Assembly (NCBI RefSeq): GCF_040659735.1
Contig: NZ_JBFANZ010000009.1
Coordinates: 84,650-148,649, forward strand
Length of the DNA stretch: 64,000 nt
From: Micromonospora_I sp040659735
GTDB taxonomy: Bacteria; Actinomycetota; Actinomycetes; Mycobacteriales; Micromonosporaceae
Direction: 5' to 3'
A program made the position numbers and the translations under genes. The notes beneath the pieces are model-generated. The model searched no databases, was not told where the DNA came from, and saw only the letters and a list, made by a program, of their open reading frames with translations. Positions 50,573 through 59,621 of this stretch are shown in pieces; position 1 is the stretch's first letter; every line of letters starts with the position of its first letter.

Positions 50573-51414
50573 TGAACGCGCCGGTCGTTGATGGCGCGTT
50601 CGCCCGCTGGTTGGCGGAGCGCGCCGGGCAGTTGCTGCTCGACGTGCGGGGAAACCTGGGCCATTCCGATCCGGCCGCGCTGAAGGCGGCCGGCGACAAG
50701 GTGTCGCACGATCTGATCCGTACGGAGCTCGCCCGGTGGCGGCCCGCGGACGCGGTGCTCTCGGAAGAGGACGACGAGGCCCGGCGTGCCTGGGCGGAGG
50801 CGTCCGGTGTACCGGCGCCGTCGCGGCTCACCGCCGACCGGGTCTGGATCGTCGACCCGCTGGACGGCACCCGGGAGTTCTCGGAGGAGGGACGGTCGGA
50901 CTGGGCGGTGCACGTCGCTCTCTGGGCGCGGCACGCCTCGACCCCGCACCGCCTGGTCGCCGGCGCGGTCGCGCTCCCGGCGCAGCAGCGGGTGCTGGCC
51001 ACGGACCATCCGCCCGCCCACGCGCCGGTGACGGCCGCCACCACGGCCGGCGACCGGCCCGCTGCCGCGGCCATCCGCCTCGCGGCGAGCCGTAGCCGGC
51101 CCCCCGCGTTCCTGGCCGGTCTCGCCGACGAGGTTGGCGCCGAACTGGTGCCGATGGGCTCGGCCGGCGCGAAGATCGCGGCGGTGATCGGCGGCGACGT
51201 CGACGCCTACGTGCACGCCGGCGGCCAGTACGAGTGGGATTCGGCGGCGCCGGTCGCTGTGGCGACGGCCACGGGACTGCACGCTTCCCGAATCGACGGA
51301 TCTGCGCTGCAATACAACGAGGCCGATCCGCGCCTGCCCGATCTTGTGGTGTGCCGGATGGATCTGGCCCCCCGGCTGCTTGCAGCGCTGCAACGCCACA
51401 TCCGGGTAACCTAG
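50572..51414 (+). CDS. cysQ: 3'(2'),5'-bisphosphate nucleotidase CysQ
   Basis: 280-aa lithium-sensitive phosphatase of the inositol-monophosphatase fold that removes 3'-phosphoadenosine 5'-phosphate (PAP) formed in sulfate assimilation. Metal and substrate motifs: VLSEEDDEARR (first acidic cluster), WIVDPLDGTREFSEEGR, and the second site QYEWDSAAPVAVA near the C terminus. It precedes cysD and cysN, supporting the CysQ role. ATG 50572 begins where the sugar-transferase remnant ends. Confidence 0.9.
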   Translation: MNAPVVDGAFARWLAERAGQLLLDVRGNLGHSDPAALKAAGDKVSHDLIRTELARWRPADAVLSEEDDEARRAWAEASGVPAPSRLTADRVWIVDPLDGTREFSEEGRSDWAVHVALWARHASTPHRLVAGAVALPAQQRVLATDHPPAHAPVTAATTAGDRPAAAAIRLAASRSRPPAFLAGLADEVGAELVPMGSAGAKIAAVIGGDVDAYVHAGGQYEWDSAAPVAVATATGLHASRIDGSALQYNEADPRLPDLVVCRMDLAPRLLAALQRHIRVT

Positions 51415-51456
51415 CCCGTTACTGGGTTAAACCTATCGGGAAGGTCTGGAATTCTC

Positions 51457-51486
51457 ATGAGCGACCGTAGCGAGGCGGAAGCATGA
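51457..51486 (+). CDS. Upstream ORF before cysD, 9 aa
   Basis: ATG 51457 opens a 9-codon ORF (MSDRSEAEA) whose stop TGA (51484-51486) overlaps the cysD start ATG (51483) as ATGA. The cysD ATG has only a weak ribosome site within the ORF (GAGGCGGA), so translation of cysD may depend on reading this ORF. No cysteine codons are present, so classical cysteine attenuation is not indicated. Confidence 0.45.
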   Translation: MSDRSEAEA

Positions 51487-52394
51487 GCCAGGCGGCGGCC
51501 TACCGCGTCTCGCACCTGGACGCGCTGGAGGCGGAGAGCGTCTTCGTCATGCGCGAGGTGGTGGCGGAGCTTGAGCGTCCGGTGCTGCTGTTTTCCGGCG
51601 GCAAGGACTCGATCGTCATGCTCCGGCTGGCCGAGAAGGCGTTCGCGCCGGCGCGGATCCCGTTTCCGGTGATGCACGTCGACACCGGTCACAACTTCCC
51701 CGAAGTGCTCGAATACCGCGACGGGCGGGTGGCCGAACTCGGGCTTCAGCTGGTCGTGGCGAGCGTGCCGGAGGCGCTCGAGGCCGGTCTGGTGCGGGAG
51801 TCGGGCGACGGGATGCGTAACCGGATCCAGACGCCGGTGCTGTTGGCGGCGGTGGAGAAGTACCGGTTCGATGCGCTTTTCGGTGGGGCACGGCGGGACG
51901 AGGAGAAGGCCCGGGCGAAGGAGCGGATGTTCAGCTTCCGCGATGATTTCGGGCAGTGGGATCCGAAGAACCAGCGTCCGGAGCTGTGGTCGTTGTACAA
52001 CGGCCGGCATCACCCCGGCGAGTCGATCCGGGTGTTCCCGCTCTCCAACTGGACCGAGCTCGACATCTGGCACTACATCGCGCGCGAGGGGCTGCGGCTT
52101 CCGTCGATCTACTACGCGCATGAGCGTGAGGTGATCGAGCGAGACGGCATGCTCTACGCCGTCAACGAGTTCATCCGGCCGCGCAGCGGCGAGGCCGTGG
52201 TCAAGGAGCGGGTGCGGTACCGCACGGTCGGGGACGCCTCCTGCACGGCCGCGGTGCGTTCGGAGGCGGACACGGTCGAGAAGGTGATCGAGGAGGTCGC
52301 GGCGACCCGGATCACCGAGCGGGGCGCGACCCGCGGTGACGACCGGGTCAGCGAGGCCGCGATGGAAGACCGTAAGCGGGAGGGCTACTTCTAA
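51483..52394 (+). CDS. cysD: Sulfate adenylyltransferase subunit 2
   Basis: 303-aa PP-loop ATPase subunit of ATP sulfurylase, forming adenosine 5'-phosphosulfate from ATP and sulfate with CysN. The PP-loop LLFSGGKDSIVMLRLAEKA is near residue 35. GGARRDEEKARAKERMFSFR and PLSNWTELDIWHYI are diagnostic for CysD. Its stop overlaps the cysN start (TAATGA), so the two subunits are coupled. It starts within the 9-codon upstream ORF. Confidence 0.96.
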   Translation: MSQAAAYRVSHLDALEAESVFVMREVVAELERPVLLFSGGKDSIVMLRLAEKAFAPARIPFPVMHVDTGHNFPEVLEYRDGRVAELGLQLVVASVPEALEAGLVRESGDGMRNRIQTPVLLAAVEKYRFDALFGGARRDEEKARAKERMFSFRDDFGQWDPKNQRPELWSLYNGRHHPGESIRVFPLSNWTELDIWHYIAREGLRLPSIYYAHEREVIERDGMLYAVNEFIRPRSGEAVVKERVRYRTVGDASCTAAVRSEADTVEKVIEEVAATRITERGATRGDDRVSEAAMEDRKREGYF

Positions 52395-53695
52395 TGACCA
52401 CCACGATGCCCACCGATGCGGCCGTGCCGGAGGCGCGGGGGATGGACCTGTTGCGTTTCGCCACCGCCGGCAGCGTCGACGACGGTAAGTCGACGTTGAT
52501 CGGCCGCTTGTTGTACGACACGAAGTCGCTCTTCACCGACCAGTTGGCGGCGGTGGAGGCGGTCTCCGCGGCGCGCGGGGACGAGTACACGAACCTGGCG
52601 TTGTTGACCGATGGGCTGCGCGCGGAGCGCGAACAGGGCATCACCATCGACGTGGCCTACCGCTATTTCGCCACCCCGCGGCGGAAGTTCATCATCGCCG
52701 ACACCCCGGGCCACATTCAGTACACCCGCAACATGGTCACCGGCGCGTCGACCGCGGATCTGGCGTTGATCCTGGTCGACGCCCGCAAGGGCCTGGTCGA
52801 GCAGTCCCGCCGCCACGCGTTCCTCTGCTCGCTGCTGCGCGTGCCGCACCTGGTGTTGTGCGTCAACAAGATGGACCTGGTCGACTGGTCGCAGGACGTC
52901 TTCGACCGCATCGCCGACGAGTTCACGACGTTCGCCGCGAAACTCGAGGCGCCCGACCTGAGCGTGGTGCCGATCTCCGCGCTACGCGGGGACAACATCG
53001 TCAGCCGCTCGCCGAACATGCCCTGGTACGAGGGGCCGTCGCTGCTGCACCACCTGGAACGCGTGCACATCGCCTCCGACCGCAATCTCGTCGATGTGCG
53101 GTTCCCCGTGCAGTACGTGATCCGACCGCAGTCGACGACCGTCACCGATTACCGCGGCTACGCCGGGCAGGTCGCCTCCGGCGTGCTCAAGCCCGGCGAC
53201 GAGGTGATGGTGCTGCCCTCCGGGTTCACCAGCCGGATCAGCGGCATCGACACCGCGGACGGGCCCGTCACCGAGGCGTTCCCACCCATGTCGGTCACCG
53301 TCCGCCTGGAGGACGAGATCGACATCTCCCGCGGTGACCTGATCTGCCGCCCGCACAACGCCCCGGCGGTGGCTCAGGACATCGAGGCGATGATCTGCTG
53401 GATGGACGAAACGCGTCCGCTGCAGGTCGGCGGCAAGTACGCCATCAAACACACCACCCGGTCGGCGCGGGCGGTTGTCCGCGGGCTGCAGTACCGGCTC
53501 GACGTCAACACCCTGCACCGCGACGACTCCGCCACCGGCCTCACCCTCAACGAGATCGGCCGGGTCAAACTCCGCACCACCGTGCCGCTGCTCGCCGACG
53601 AGTACCGCCGTAACCGCACCACCGGTGGCTTCATCCTCATCGACGAGACCACCAACCGCACGGTCGGCGCCGGCATGATCGTCGAGGCCAACTAG
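52394..53695 (+). CDS. cysN: Sulfate adenylyltransferase subunit 1 (GTPase)
   Basis: 433-aa GTPase subunit of ATP sulfurylase. G motifs: AGSVDDGKSTLIGRLLYD (G1), EQGITIDVAYRYF (G2), DTPGHIQYTRNMVTG (G3), NKMDLVDW (G4). Two beta-barrel EF-Tu-like domains follow. No APS kinase (CysC) domain is fused, so APS kinase or direct APS reduction must be encoded elsewhere. It ends the cysQ-cysD-cysN group and is followed by a long palindrome. Confidence 0.96.
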   Translation: MTTTMPTDAAVPEARGMDLLRFATAGSVDDGKSTLIGRLLYDTKSLFTDQLAAVEAVSAARGDEYTNLALLTDGLRAEREQGITIDVAYRYFATPRRKFIIADTPGHIQYTRNMVTGASTADLALILVDARKGLVEQSRRHAFLCSLLRVPHLVLCVNKMDLVDWSQDVFDRIADEFTTFAAKLEAPDLSVVPISALRGDNIVSRSPNMPWYEGPSLLHHLERVHIASDRNLVDVRFPVQYVIRPQSTTVTDYRGYAGQVASGVLKPGDEVMVLPSGFTSRISGIDTADGPVTEAFPPMSVTVRLEDEIDISRGDLICRPHNAPAVAQDIEAMICWMDETRPLQVGGKYAIKHTTRSARAVVRGLQYRLDVNTLHRDDSATGLTLNEIGRVKLRTTVPLLADEYRRNRTTGGFILIDETTNRTVGAGMIVEAN

Positions 53696-53720
53696 CCGAC
53701 GCCCCACGCCGACCCCGCCC

Positions 53721-53801
53721 CGTTCGATCAAGGACTCACCGGCCGATCAAGGACGTATTCACGTGATCAAAGATCAAACTATGTGAATACGTCCTTGATC
53801 G
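53721..53801. repeat. Dispersed long palindrome, copy 2 (perfect arms)
   Basis: Perfect 19-bp arms 53744-53762 and 53783-53801 around a 20-nt loop that contains GATCAAAGATCAAAC. A degenerate extra left-arm copy (CGATCAAGGACTCAC) is at 53725-53739. The arms match the copy at 21561-21620. It lies between the convergent cysN and galE genes and could act as a two-way terminator. Confidence 0.85.
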
Positions 53802-53844
53802 ACGCGCGGGGGCGGGCGGGGCGGGCGTGCGTCGGCGGGGTGGG

Positions 53845-54822
53845 TCAGGCGATGTGGGCGCGGTAGAAGGTCCACGCGTCGCTGACCATGTCCTGCAGCG
53901 TCGGCTTCGCCGGCACCCAGCCCAATTCCGCGCGGGCCCGCTCGGACGAGGCGACCAGCGCTGCCGGATCGCCCTCGCGGCGCGGGGCCATCTCCACCGG
54001 CACCGGGTGTCCGGTCACCTCACGCACGACCTCGACGACCTCCCGGTTGGAGAAGCCGTTGCCGTTGCCGAGGTTGTAGAACCGGTGCTCGCCGGGGCGG
54101 GCGGCGCCGAGGGCGAGCAGGTGGGCCCGGGCCAGGTCCTCCACGTGGATGTAGTCGCGGACGCAGGTGCCGTCGGCGGTGGGGTAGTCGTCGCCGAAGA
54201 GCTGCAGCTTGTTCCGCTTCCCGGCCGCGACCTGCAGGGCGATCGGGATGAGATGGCTCTCCGGGTCGTGCCGCTCGCCGAGCGAGGCGCCGCCGGGGCG
54301 CAGGTAGGCGCCGGCCACGTTGAAGTAGCGCATCGAGACCGCGGCCAGCTCGTGGGCGAACGCCTCCGAGGTGAGCACCATGTCGACGGCGAGTTTCGTC
54401 GCGCCGTACGTGCTGGTCGGAGCCTTCACCGCGGTCTCGGAGATGGGGAGCTCGGTCGGGTTTCCGTAGACCGCGGCGGTGGAGGAGAAGACGAAGCGGG
54501 GTACGCCCGCGGCGCGCACCGCGTCGATGAGGGCGATCGAGCCCACCGTGTTGTTGTGCCAGTACATCTCCGGCTTCACCATCGACTCGCCGGCCGCGAT
54601 GAGGGCGGCGAAGTGCAGCACGCCGTCGAACCCCGCCTGCGGAGTCAGCACCTGCGCCGCGTCATGGATGGGTGCGCGGACGAACGTCGCCTCCGGCGCC
54701 AGCGCCTCGGCGTGCCCGGTACGCAGGTCGTCGAGGACGGTCACCTCGTGCCCCGCATCGAGCAGCATCCGGGTGACAACGCTGCCGATATATCCGGCAC
54801 CCCCGGTGACCAGCAGTTTCAC
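53845..54822 (-). CDS. galE: UDP-glucose 4-epimerase
   Basis: 325-aa short-chain-dehydrogenase-fold enzyme interconverting UDP-glucose and UDP-galactose. NAD-binding VTGGAGYIGSVVTRML at the N terminus, then VLDDLRTGHAEAL, FSSTAAVYGNPTEL (catalytic Ser/Thr) and the YxxxK motif in YGATKLAVDM. The C-terminal half has GTCVRDYIHVEDLARAH, the substrate site. No other galactose genes are nearby. It is divergent from the CorC/HlyC-like gene, 139 nt away. Confidence 0.94.
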   Translation of the reverse strand: MKLLVTGGAGYIGSVVTRMLLDAGHEVTVLDDLRTGHAEALAPEATFVRAPIHDAAQVLTPQAGFDGVLHFAALIAAGESMVKPEMYWHNNTVGSIALIDAVRAAGVPRFVFSSTAAVYGNPTELPISETAVKAPTSTYGATKLAVDMVLTSEAFAHELAAVSMRYFNVAGAYLRPGGASLGERHDPESHLIPIALQVAAGKRNKLQLFGDDYPTADGTCVRDYIHVEDLARAHLLALGAARPGEHRFYNLGNGNGFSNREVVEVVREVTGHPVPVEMAPRREGDPAALVASSERARAELGWVPAKPTLQDMVSDAWTFYRAHIA

Positions 54823-54947
54823 GGTGCGGCCTCCTCGTATGTCGATCCGGGCGGCCCTCGTGGGCAGGCCCGTCCCCGACAGGGTAGGCGGTGCGCAGGG
54901 GTGCCGACCTACCGGCCGAACAGATCACCGCGCGATGCCGGCCTGTC

Positions 54948-54953
54948 TACCAT
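54948..54953 (+). promoter_or_regulatory. -10 box TACCAT, leaderless CBS-domain gene
   Basis: TACCAT ends 8 nt before ATG 54962, with no ribosome site, consistent with a leaderless transcript. Confidence 0.45.
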
Positions 54954-54961
54954 TGGCGGTT

Positions 54962-56107
54962 ATGCAGGGTGCCGGCCGTGCCGGGCTCCGGGGGCGCCGC
55001 CCGCGGGGCCGCCCTCGACGTCAACCCGGTCGGTTGGCCCGCGGTCTCGCCGGTTTGATGGTGCGCGCCGCCGACGCCTCGATCCGACTGGTGACCGCGC
55101 TGCTCGGCGCGAGTCCCACGGCGGGCCGGGAGCGGATCAGCGAGTCCGAACTGCGCGATCTGGTCGCCGCCAACACGCTGCTCGATCCGGTCGAACGCCG
55201 GATCATCGATGAGGTGCTGATGGCCGGCGCCAGCCTGGTGCGGGAGGTGATGATGCCCCGCACCGAGGTCACGTTCCTCGCCGCCCGGCTCACCCTCGAC
55301 GAGGCCGCGCTGCTGGTCAGGGCGGAGACGCACACCCGCTACCCCGTCGTGGACGGCACCCACGACGACGTGATCGGTTTCGTGCACCTGCGGGACGTGC
55401 TGATCCGGCCGGAGGACGACGCCCGCACGACGATCGGCGAGCTGACCCGCGAGGTGAAGCGGTTGCCGGGGAGTAAGCGGGTGCTGGCGGCGCTCTCCGA
55501 GATGCGCCGGGAGCGGCAGCATCTGGCGGTGGTGGTCGACGAGTACGGGGGCACCGCGGGGATCGTCACGCTCGAAGACCTGATCGAGGAGTTGGTCGGC
55601 GAGATCCACGACGAGTACGACGCCCCCGATCCGGTGATGGCGGGGATGCCCGCTCAGCTCGACGGGAGGCTGAACCTCGCCGACTTCGCCGAGCGGACCG
55701 GGCTGGTGTTGCCGCAGGGTCCGTACGAGACGGTCGGCGGTTTCGTGATGGCGGCGCTGGGCCGGCTGCCGGTGGTGGGTGACGAGGTGCCGCTGCCGGT
55801 CGTGGCGGCGGGGCGCGACGTGCGGGGTCGCGACGCGGCGGGTCGGGATAGGGCGGGTCGCGATGGATCAGGTCGCGATGGGGCGGGGGCGGTTCCCGCC
55901 GGCCGTGACCCGACGGACCGGGGTGCGCGGGGCGGCGACCGGCCGGTCGGCGGCGACCGGGTGCTGCGGGTGCTCGCGCTGGACGGGCGGCGGGTGGCCC
56001 GCGTCGCGGTGTTGTCGCTGCCGGGACCCACGCCGGTGGCGGGGGTGCTGCCATCGACGCGGACGGTTTCCGATGGCGGCGTCACGGCCTCCCTGGACCA
56101 GCGCTGA
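54962..56107 (+). CDS. CBS-pair/CorC_HlyC protein lacking the DUF21 membrane domain
   Basis: 381-aa protein related to the hemolysin/CNNM (magnesium/cobalt efflux) family. Present: a short basic N terminus, the linker ISESELRDLVAANTLLDPVE, a CBS pair (VREVMMPRTEVTFLAARL, THTRYPVVDGTHDDVIGFVH) and VVVDEYGGTAGIVTLEDLIE, then a CorC_HlyC domain. Missing: the four-helix DUF21 domain that normally precedes this point. Upstream sequence is antisense to galE, so the loss is real. A repetitive GRD/GRDxxGRD insertion (about residues 280-320) interrupts the last domain. It may be soluble or a decayed copy. Confidence 0.75.
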   Translation: MQGAGRAGLRGRRPRGRPRRQPGRLARGLAGLMVRAADASIRLVTALLGASPTAGRERISESELRDLVAANTLLDPVERRIIDEVLMAGASLVREVMMPRTEVTFLAARLTLDEAALLVRAETHTRYPVVDGTHDDVIGFVHLRDVLIRPEDDARTTIGELTREVKRLPGSKRVLAALSEMRRERQHLAVVVDEYGGTAGIVTLEDLIEELVGEIHDEYDAPDPVMAGMPAQLDGRLNLADFAERTGLVLPQGPYETVGGFVMAALGRLPVVGDEVPLPVVAAGRDVRGRDAAGRDRAGRDGSGRDGAGAVPAGRDPTDRGARGGDRPVGGDRVLRVLALDGRRVARVAVLSLPGPTPVAGVLPSTRTVSDGGVTASLDQR

Positions 56108-56221
56108 CGTTGCGCCGCGCCGGCTCCGCCGGCTTCCGCGGCGTCCGCCGCGTCCCGCCAGATGGTGCGGGGGTGTGGGGGCGTCACCGTGCGCGGCGGC
56201 GTTGCTGACAGAATTGACGAC

Positions 56222-57247
56222 ATGTCCGAGCCCGCGTCCCGCCCCCGGGTGCTTTCCGGCATCCAGCCGACCGCCGACTCCTTCCACCTCGGTAACTATC
56301 TCGGCGCGGTCCGCAACTGGGTGGCGATGCAGGAGACGCATGACGCGTTCTACTGCGTGGTCGACCTGCACGCGATCACCACCGGCAGCGACCCGGAACT
56401 GCTGCGCCGGCGCACCCGGGTCTCCGCCGCGCAACTGCTCGCGGTCGGGCTGGACCCCGAGCGGTGCACGCTCTTCGTGCAGTCGCAGGTGCCCGAGCAC
56501 GCCCAGTTGGCCTGGGTGCTCAACTGCATCACGGGGTTCGGCGAGGCCGGCCGGATGACGCAGTTCAAGGACAAGTCCGCCAAGCAGGGGACCGAGCGGG
56601 CCACGGTGGGGCTCTTCACCTATCCGATCCTGCAGGCCGCCGACATTCTGCTCTATCAGGCCGACGCGGTGCCGGTGGGCGAGGACCAGCGTCAGCACCT
56701 GGAGCTCACGCGTGATCTCGCGCAGCGCTTCAATTCGCTGTACGGGCCGACCTTCACGCTGCCGGTGCCGTACATCGTGCGCGACACCGCGAAGATCACC
56801 GACCTGCAGGACCCGACCGGCAAGATGTCCAAGTCGGCGTCGTCGCCGGCGGGCATCATCGAGCTGCTGGACGACCCGGCGCGGTCGGCCAAGAAGATCC
56901 GTTCCGCGGTGACCGACACCGGCCGCGAGATCATCTTTGATCCGGAGAACAAGCCCGGCGTCAGCAACCTGCTGACCATCTACTCCGCGCTGACCGGCCG
57001 AAGCATCGATGAGCTGGTCGAGGCGTACGCGGGCGCGGGGTACGGTGATCTCAAGAAGGATCTCGCGGAGGTCGTCGTCGAGTTCGTCCGGCCGATTCAG
57101 GAGCGCACCCGCGTTTTCCTCGACGACCCCGGTCAGCTCGACAAGCTGCTGGCGATCGGCGCGGAGAAGGCGCGTGCCGTGGCGTCCGCCACGCTCCGCA
57201 CGGTCTACGACCGGGTCGGCTTCGTCGCACCGGCGCGGAACGGATGA
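56222..57247 (+). CDS. trpS: Tryptophan-tRNA ligase
   Basis: 341-aa class I synthetase for tryptophan. HIGH-type motif in FHLGNYLGAV, then FYCVVDLHAIT, FTYPILQAADILLYQADAVP and the KMSKS motif in GKMSKSASS. The C-terminal helical part is normal. ATG 56222 is the family start. Upstream sequence is a GC-rich spacer after the CBS-domain gene; a CAGAAT box lies 8 nt before the start but is only a weak -10 match. Confidence 0.96.
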   Translation: MSEPASRPRVLSGIQPTADSFHLGNYLGAVRNWVAMQETHDAFYCVVDLHAITTGSDPELLRRRTRVSAAQLLAVGLDPERCTLFVQSQVPEHAQLAWVLNCITGFGEAGRMTQFKDKSAKQGTERATVGLFTYPILQAADILLYQADAVPVGEDQRQHLELTRDLAQRFNSLYGPTFTLPVPYIVRDTAKITDLQDPTGKMSKSASSPAGIIELLDDPARSAKKIRSAVTDTGREIIFDPENKPGVSNLLTIYSALTGRSIDELVEAYAGAGYGDLKKDLAEVVVEFVRPIQERTRVFLDDPGQLDKLLAIGAEKARAVASATLRTVYDRVGFVAPARNG

Positions 57248-57303
57248 CCGTGGTCACACCCGGGCGCGGCAGAGTTGGTGCGCTCCCGTCATAGCCGGGC
57301 AAT

Positions 57304-57939
57304 ATGGGGACGCCGCGGCAACTGCAGCGGGCGGAATCCTCCGGCAACGCCGGTCGGTGGTACGAGCGGAAAGAGCGGAGCGTGATTCGCACGGACGGGT
57401 TGCCTGATCCCATCACCGTCGAGTCGACGCGGATCGGGGTCGCTATCGACATCCCGGAGCCCTGGGGTGGGGTGCTCACCCGCCGCAGGGCCGAGGCGGG
57501 TGATCCGATGGCCGAGTTCGTCCCCGCGCATCTGACGCTCCTGGGGCCGACCGAGATTCCGTTGGCGTCTCTGCCTGCGATCGAGGCGCACCTGGCGGCG
57601 GTCGCGGCCGCGCATCCGCCGTACGCGCTGCATCTACGTGGCACCGGCACCTTCCGCCCGATCACCGACGTGGTCTTCGTGGCGGTGGCCGCCGGGATCA
57701 GCGAGTGCGAGCTGCTCGCCGAGGCGATCGGCGGGGCCGAGGAGTTGCGGCGGGAGACGCGTTTCCCGTACCACCCCCACGTCACGGTGGCCCAGGATGT
57801 GTCACCGGAAGCGCTCGACAAGGTGTACGACGATCTGGCGGGTTTCTCGGCGCTGTTCGAGGTGGACGGGTTCACTCTCTTCTCGCACAGCGGTGAGGGG
57901 CGCTGGAAGCCGCACCGGGACTTTCCACTGCGGGGCTGA
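57304..57939 (+). CDS. 2'-5' RNA ligase superfamily protein
   Basis: 211-aa protein of the 2H phosphoesterase superfamily. The two H-x-T/S motifs are AHLTLLG (about residue 78) and HPHVTVA (about residue 158), framing the catalytic pocket for RNA or cyclic-phosphate substrates. The first ~26 residues of the predicted start are outside the domain; the in-frame GTG 57382 would remove them and has a weak GGAAAG site, so the start is uncertain. Substrate unknown. It follows trpS in the same direction. Confidence 0.78.
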   Translation: MGTPRQLQRAESSGNAGRWYERKERSVIRTDGLPDPITVESTRIGVAIDIPEPWGGVLTRRRAEAGDPMAEFVPAHLTLLGPTEIPLASLPAIEAHLAAVAAAHPPYALHLRGTGTFRPITDVVFVAVAAGISECELLAEAIGGAEELRRETRFPYHPHVTVAQDVSPEALDKVYDDLAGFSALFEVDGFTLFSHSGEGRWKPHRDFPLRG

Positions 57940-58079
57940 CGGCACCGCGCGTCCGATCATTGGCGGCGACGCCGGCGCGGTGACGTCCGGCGACGGCGGA
58001 CCGACGGGTGACGCGCCGGTTTGGCCGCTCCGATGCGGCGCTGAGCGCGACGTGCGCCGTGATCGGCGAGGATAGCGGC

Positions 58080-58994
58080 GTGAATGTCATCGCCCGGATC
58101 GAAGCCGCCTGGGATCGCGCGGTCGTCGGCGCCCGCGACCGCTCCCCGGCGTTCGATCATTTCTGGCGGGCGCAGGAGCGTTACACCGAGGTGATGGGCG
58201 GGCGCCTGGCCGCCGCTATCGCCTACTACGGGTTCTTTGCCATCTTCGCGCTCGTCCTGGTGGCGTACTCGGTCTTCGGGTTCGTCCTGGAGCGCAACGC
58301 CGCGCTGCAGACCGTGGTGCAGGACTTCGTGAACCGGTACGTGCCGTTCATCAAGGTGCAGGAGATCGGCGAGAGCAGCGGCACGGTCGGTGTCGTCGGC
58401 GTGATCGGATTGATCTTTACCGGCATCGGTTGGGTGGAGGCGCTCCGGTCGTCGCAGCGATTGATCCATGAGGTGGATCAGCAGCCCGGCAACGTGCTGT
58501 TCCGTCGGTTGGTCGACCTCGTGGTGCTCGCCGCGGTGCTCACCCTGATCGTCACCTCGGTGGGGACGACCGACCTGCTGACGTCCCTGCTGCGCGCGCC
58601 GCTGGGTGAGCGGGGCGCGCTCGTGTTGACCGTCGTCAGTTGGCTGATGGGCTTCCTGGTGAACATGCTGCTGGCCACCGCGTTGATGGTGGTGGTGCCG
58701 CGGTTGCGGATGCCGCCGCGCCGACTGCGCTGGCCGGTGTTCTGGGTGGGCATCGGCATCACCCTGCTCAACACGCTGGGCCGCGGATTCGTGCTCCGGG
58801 TGGAGCGCAACCCCGCGTACACCGTGGTGGCCGGCGCGGTGGGCGTGCTGCTCTACCTCTATCTGCTCAATCAGCTGCTGCTCTTCGGCGCGGCCCTTGC
58901 GGCGACCAGCGACCACGGGCGGGTCACCGACCTCGCGCGGGGCCGGGTAGCGCGGGCCACCAAAAATGATCTTAATTCGGGGGATTTGGGATAA
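58080..58994 (+). CDS. YihY/BrkB family membrane protein
   Basis: 304-aa polytopic membrane protein. It begins ARIEAAWDRAVVGARDRSP, then has about six helices. The hallmark segments are MGGRLAAAIAYYGFFAIFAL, NLLFRRL-like NVLFRRLVDLVVLAAVL, and YLYLLNQLLLFGAALAA near the C terminus. The family was once called ribonuclease BN but has no nuclease activity; its role may be transport. GTG 58080 is the start that gives the family N terminus. The 3' end is close to the next gene. Confidence 0.88.
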   Translation: MNVIARIEAAWDRAVVGARDRSPAFDHFWRAQERYTEVMGGRLAAAIAYYGFFAIFALVLVAYSVFGFVLERNAALQTVVQDFVNRYVPFIKVQEIGESSGTVGVVGVIGLIFTGIGWVEALRSSQRLIHEVDQQPGNVLFRRLVDLVVLAAVLTLIVTSVGTTDLLTSLLRAPLGERGALVLTVVSWLMGFLVNMLLATALMVVVPRLRMPPRRLRWPVFWVGIGITLLNTLGRGFVLRVERNPAYTVVAGAVGVLLYLYLLNQLLLFGAALAATSDHGRVTDLARGRVARATKNDLNSGDLG

Positions 58995-59022
58995 ATGTCC
59001 GCGCGCAGACCGCGGACCCACG

Positions 59023-59466
59023 ATGATGATTCACATGGGGGCACTAGTCACGCTGGAGCTGGCCGAGGACTCGCCGGTGCTCAGCATGCCGTGGATCATC
59101 ACGTTCGGACCGCTCAGTGACGAGGAGGAATGGGAGCCGGTCGTCTGCGGACCGTACGAGCGGCCGCACGCGCTGGCGCTCGCGGAGGCGGTCGTGGCCG
59201 ACGAGGAGCTGATGGCCGTCGTCGAGCCACTGCTGCCGCACATCTCGGTCGACGAGATCCGCGGCGAGATCACCGCGGCGCAGCGGGCGGCGGAGGAGGA
59301 AGCCACGGAGGTCGACGAGGGCGACGCCTACCCGGACTACGCCGAGGACGAGCCGGAGGAGGAGACGCTGGACCACGTCCACCTCGAACCGTCCGCCCCG
59401 CCGACCCCGGACGAGGTGCGGGCCGGGCTCGCCCGGATCGCGGAGAAGCTCACCCAGCCGCGTTGA
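59023..59466 (+). CDS. Acidic hypothetical protein, 147 aa
   Basis: 147-aa strongly acidic soluble protein. The first half has a short folded part (MPWIITFGPLSDEEEWEPVV, CGPYERPHALALAEAVVADE), and the second half is nearly all acidic and disordered (DEGDAYPDYAEDEPEEETLD). I do not recognise a named family. ATG 59023 is taken as the start; ATG 59026 and ATG 59035 are in frame. A bidirectional terminator follows. Confidence 0.7.
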   Translation: MMIHMGALVTLELAEDSPVLSMPWIITFGPLSDEEEWEPVVCGPYERPHALALAEAVVADEELMAVVEPLLPHISVDEIRGEITAAQRAAEEEATEVDEGDAYPDYAEDEPEEETLDHVHLEPSAPPTPDEVRAGLARIAEKLTQPR

Positions 59467-59476
59467 CCACGGACGA

Positions 59477-59515
59477 TGCCGGGGTCCCCGGGATCGTCTC
59501 CCGGGGACCCCGGCA
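59477..59515. terminator. Bidirectional hairpin terminator
   Basis: Perfect 17-bp arms (59477-59493 and 59499-59515) with a 5-nt loop, between the convergent acidic protein and glucosidase genes. It is among the strongest hairpins in the window. Confidence 0.9.
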
Positions 59516-59621
59516 CCACCTTCTCCCCCCACCACAAGGGGTCCGGCCGTCGTACTTCCCACCCAGACGCCCAGTCGCCCGTCGGCGCGAGGCACAACGG
59601 ACGACCAGGGACGACCCTCTG

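Noticed and set aside
56108..56221. Rho-independent terminator after the CBS-domain gene
   Set aside because: The spacer is uniformly GC-rich with several weak overlapping hairpins, and none stands out.
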